This document shows positions 5,096 through 5,809 of a stretch of DNA of 5,809 bases, piece after piece. This DNA is from Acidimicrobiaceae bacterium (lineage in GTDB: Bacteria; Actinomycetota; Acidimicrobiia; Acidimicrobiales; Ilumatobacteraceae). Made by a program: the position numbers and the translations under genes. The first letter of the stretch is position 1, and every line of letters begins with the position of its first letter. The notes under the pieces were generated by a model, which saw nothing but the letters and a program-made list of their open reading frames with translations, did not search any database and was not told where the DNA came from. Where the stretch lies: NCBI GenBank assembly GCA_003154135.1, contig PMCN01000250.1, positions 1 to 5,809 of the forward strand, given 5' to 3'.

Positions 5096-5809
5096 ATGGT
5101 GCAGCTCGACGTCGCCTGCACCGAGCTCGGAACCAGCCCGATCCCGACGGCCACGCGGATCGGGGCGTGGCTGCACCACCGGTGGCACCTGGTGGTCGCC
5201 GCAGTGGTCTCGCTGGCCATGCGTGTGCCAGGGATGTTCAACGGGCTGCCCTACGTGCTCAACCCCGACGAGCCCGTCAACTACTCCATCATCCACACGA
5301 TGGTGGTCCGTCACGCGGTGCTCCCTCATGAGTACACCTACCCCTCGTTGCAGTACGAGATGCAGGGGGTCGTCCATGCGATGGTGCTCGCGGCGAACAC
5401 GGTCACCGGCGCACACGCGGGGAGCGTGGGGTTCGGGCTGGCACCGGGCGGCCACCTGGGCACGACGCTCGTGCAGAGCCGGGCAGCGTGGCTCGCCGCC
5501 CGTGGCGTGGTCGTCGTCATCTCCACCATCGGCGTGGTGGTGGCCGCCCACATCGCAGCTCGGTTCTGCGCCTCGAAGCGCGTCGGTCTGGCGGCCGGCG
5601 TGCTGGCTGCCACGAGCGGCATCGGCGTCGCATCCGGCTTCACGATCACCCCCGATGGCCTGGCGGGCACGATGTCGATCCTCACCCTCGCCTGCCTCGT
5701 GCCGTTGTTCCTCGATTCCACAGACACGACCGGGCGCACGTGGGTGATCACCACAGGCGTCTGCCTCGGTGCCGCCACCGGCTCGAAGTACAACGCTGCA
5801 CTCCTGGTG
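5096..5809 (+). CDS. Partial polytopic membrane protein, probable GT-C glycosyltransferase (PMT/ArnT-like)
   Basis: The frame from the ATG at 5096 runs without a stop for 238 codons to the window edge, so only the N-terminal part is present. A short polar N-terminus (1-30) is followed by a hydrophobic segment at about 31-46, then a loop with LPYVLNPDEPVNYSIIH (51-67). An acidic pair such as D58-E59 just after the first membrane segment is the position of the catalytic or metal-binding acid in GT-C enzymes, which use lipid-linked sugars at the outer face of the membrane. The following YTYPSLQYEMQG (80-91) resembles the Tyr/Pro-rich stretch seen in dolichyl-phosphate-mannose-protein mannosyltransferase-like (PMT_2) proteins. 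More hydrophobic segments follow around 132-155, 162-181, 188-206 and 214-228, and ATGSKYNAALLV (227-238) is like the G-x-x-x-x-x-K-Y/F region of that group. The start is supported by a -10 box 7 bases upstream. Assignment to GT-C is by pattern only, and the sugar and acceptor are unknown. The acyltransferase 630 bases upstream could act in the same envelope pathway, but that is inference. Confidence 0.75.
   Translation, partial: MVQLDVACTELGTSPIPTATRIGAWLHHRWHLVVAAVVSLAMRVPGMFNGLPYVLNPDEPVNYSIIHTMVVRHAVLPHEYTYPSLQYEMQGVVHAMVLAANTVTGAHAGSVGFGLAPGGHLGTTLVQSRAAWLAARGVVVVISTIGVVVAAHIAARFCASKRVGLAAGVLAATSGIGVASGFTITPDGLAGTMSILTLACLVPLFLDSTDTTGRTWVITTGVCLGAATGSKYNAALLV

Noticed and set aside
1..5809. 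Mobile elements, CRISPR arrays, tRNA or rRNA genes and toxin-antitoxin pairs
   Set aside because: I saw no terminal inverted repeats, regularly spaced repeats, transposase motifs, RNA gene consensus sequences or small linked gene pairs of that type.

Overview
The window is very GC-rich, its codons mostly end in G or C, and it has compact gene spacing. Extended -10-like hexamers sit 6-8 bases upstream of several start codons, as in leaderless actinobacterial transcripts. With a LexA-type GAAC-N4-GTTC site, a UvrD-like helicase carrying an HRDC domain (as in actinobacterial UvrD2) and a DUF2277 gene, this points to an actinobacterial chromosome. Acidimicrobiia is a possible but unproven placement. 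I see no mobile element, CRISPR array, tRNA or rRNA.

Layout, left to right. (1) 64-399, plus strand: a small acidic helical protein of unknown function. (2) 416-3229, minus strand: a 937-residue SF1A (UvrD/Rep) DNA helicase with an N-terminal Cys/His cluster, about 200 residues that I cannot assign, an intact motor core and a C-terminal HRDC domain. Its stop lies 16 bases from the stop of gene 1, so the two are convergent. (3) 3230-3328: a divergent promoter region with a perfect LexA-type operator placed next to the helicase -10 box. (4) 3329-4462, plus: a membrane acyltransferase-3 family O-acyltransferase. (5) 4431-4703, minus: a DUF2277 protein whose last codons overlap the 3' end of the acyltransferase gene. 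(6) 4761-5063, plus: an antibiotic biosynthesis monooxygenase (ABM) fold protein, divergent from DUF2277. (7) 5096 to the window edge, plus: the N-terminal part of a polytopic membrane protein resembling GT-C glycosyltransferases of the PMT/ArnT type.

The genes do not form one operon; strand changes separate most of them. The clearest functional reading is that the helicase is a DNA-damage-inducible repair enzyme under LexA control. The acyltransferase and the GT-C-like protein could both act on envelope glycans, but they are not adjacent and this link is only inference. I found no convincing multi-gene novel system. The most notable items are the SOS-controlled helicase with its unusual N-terminus and the repeated leaderless-promoter geometry.
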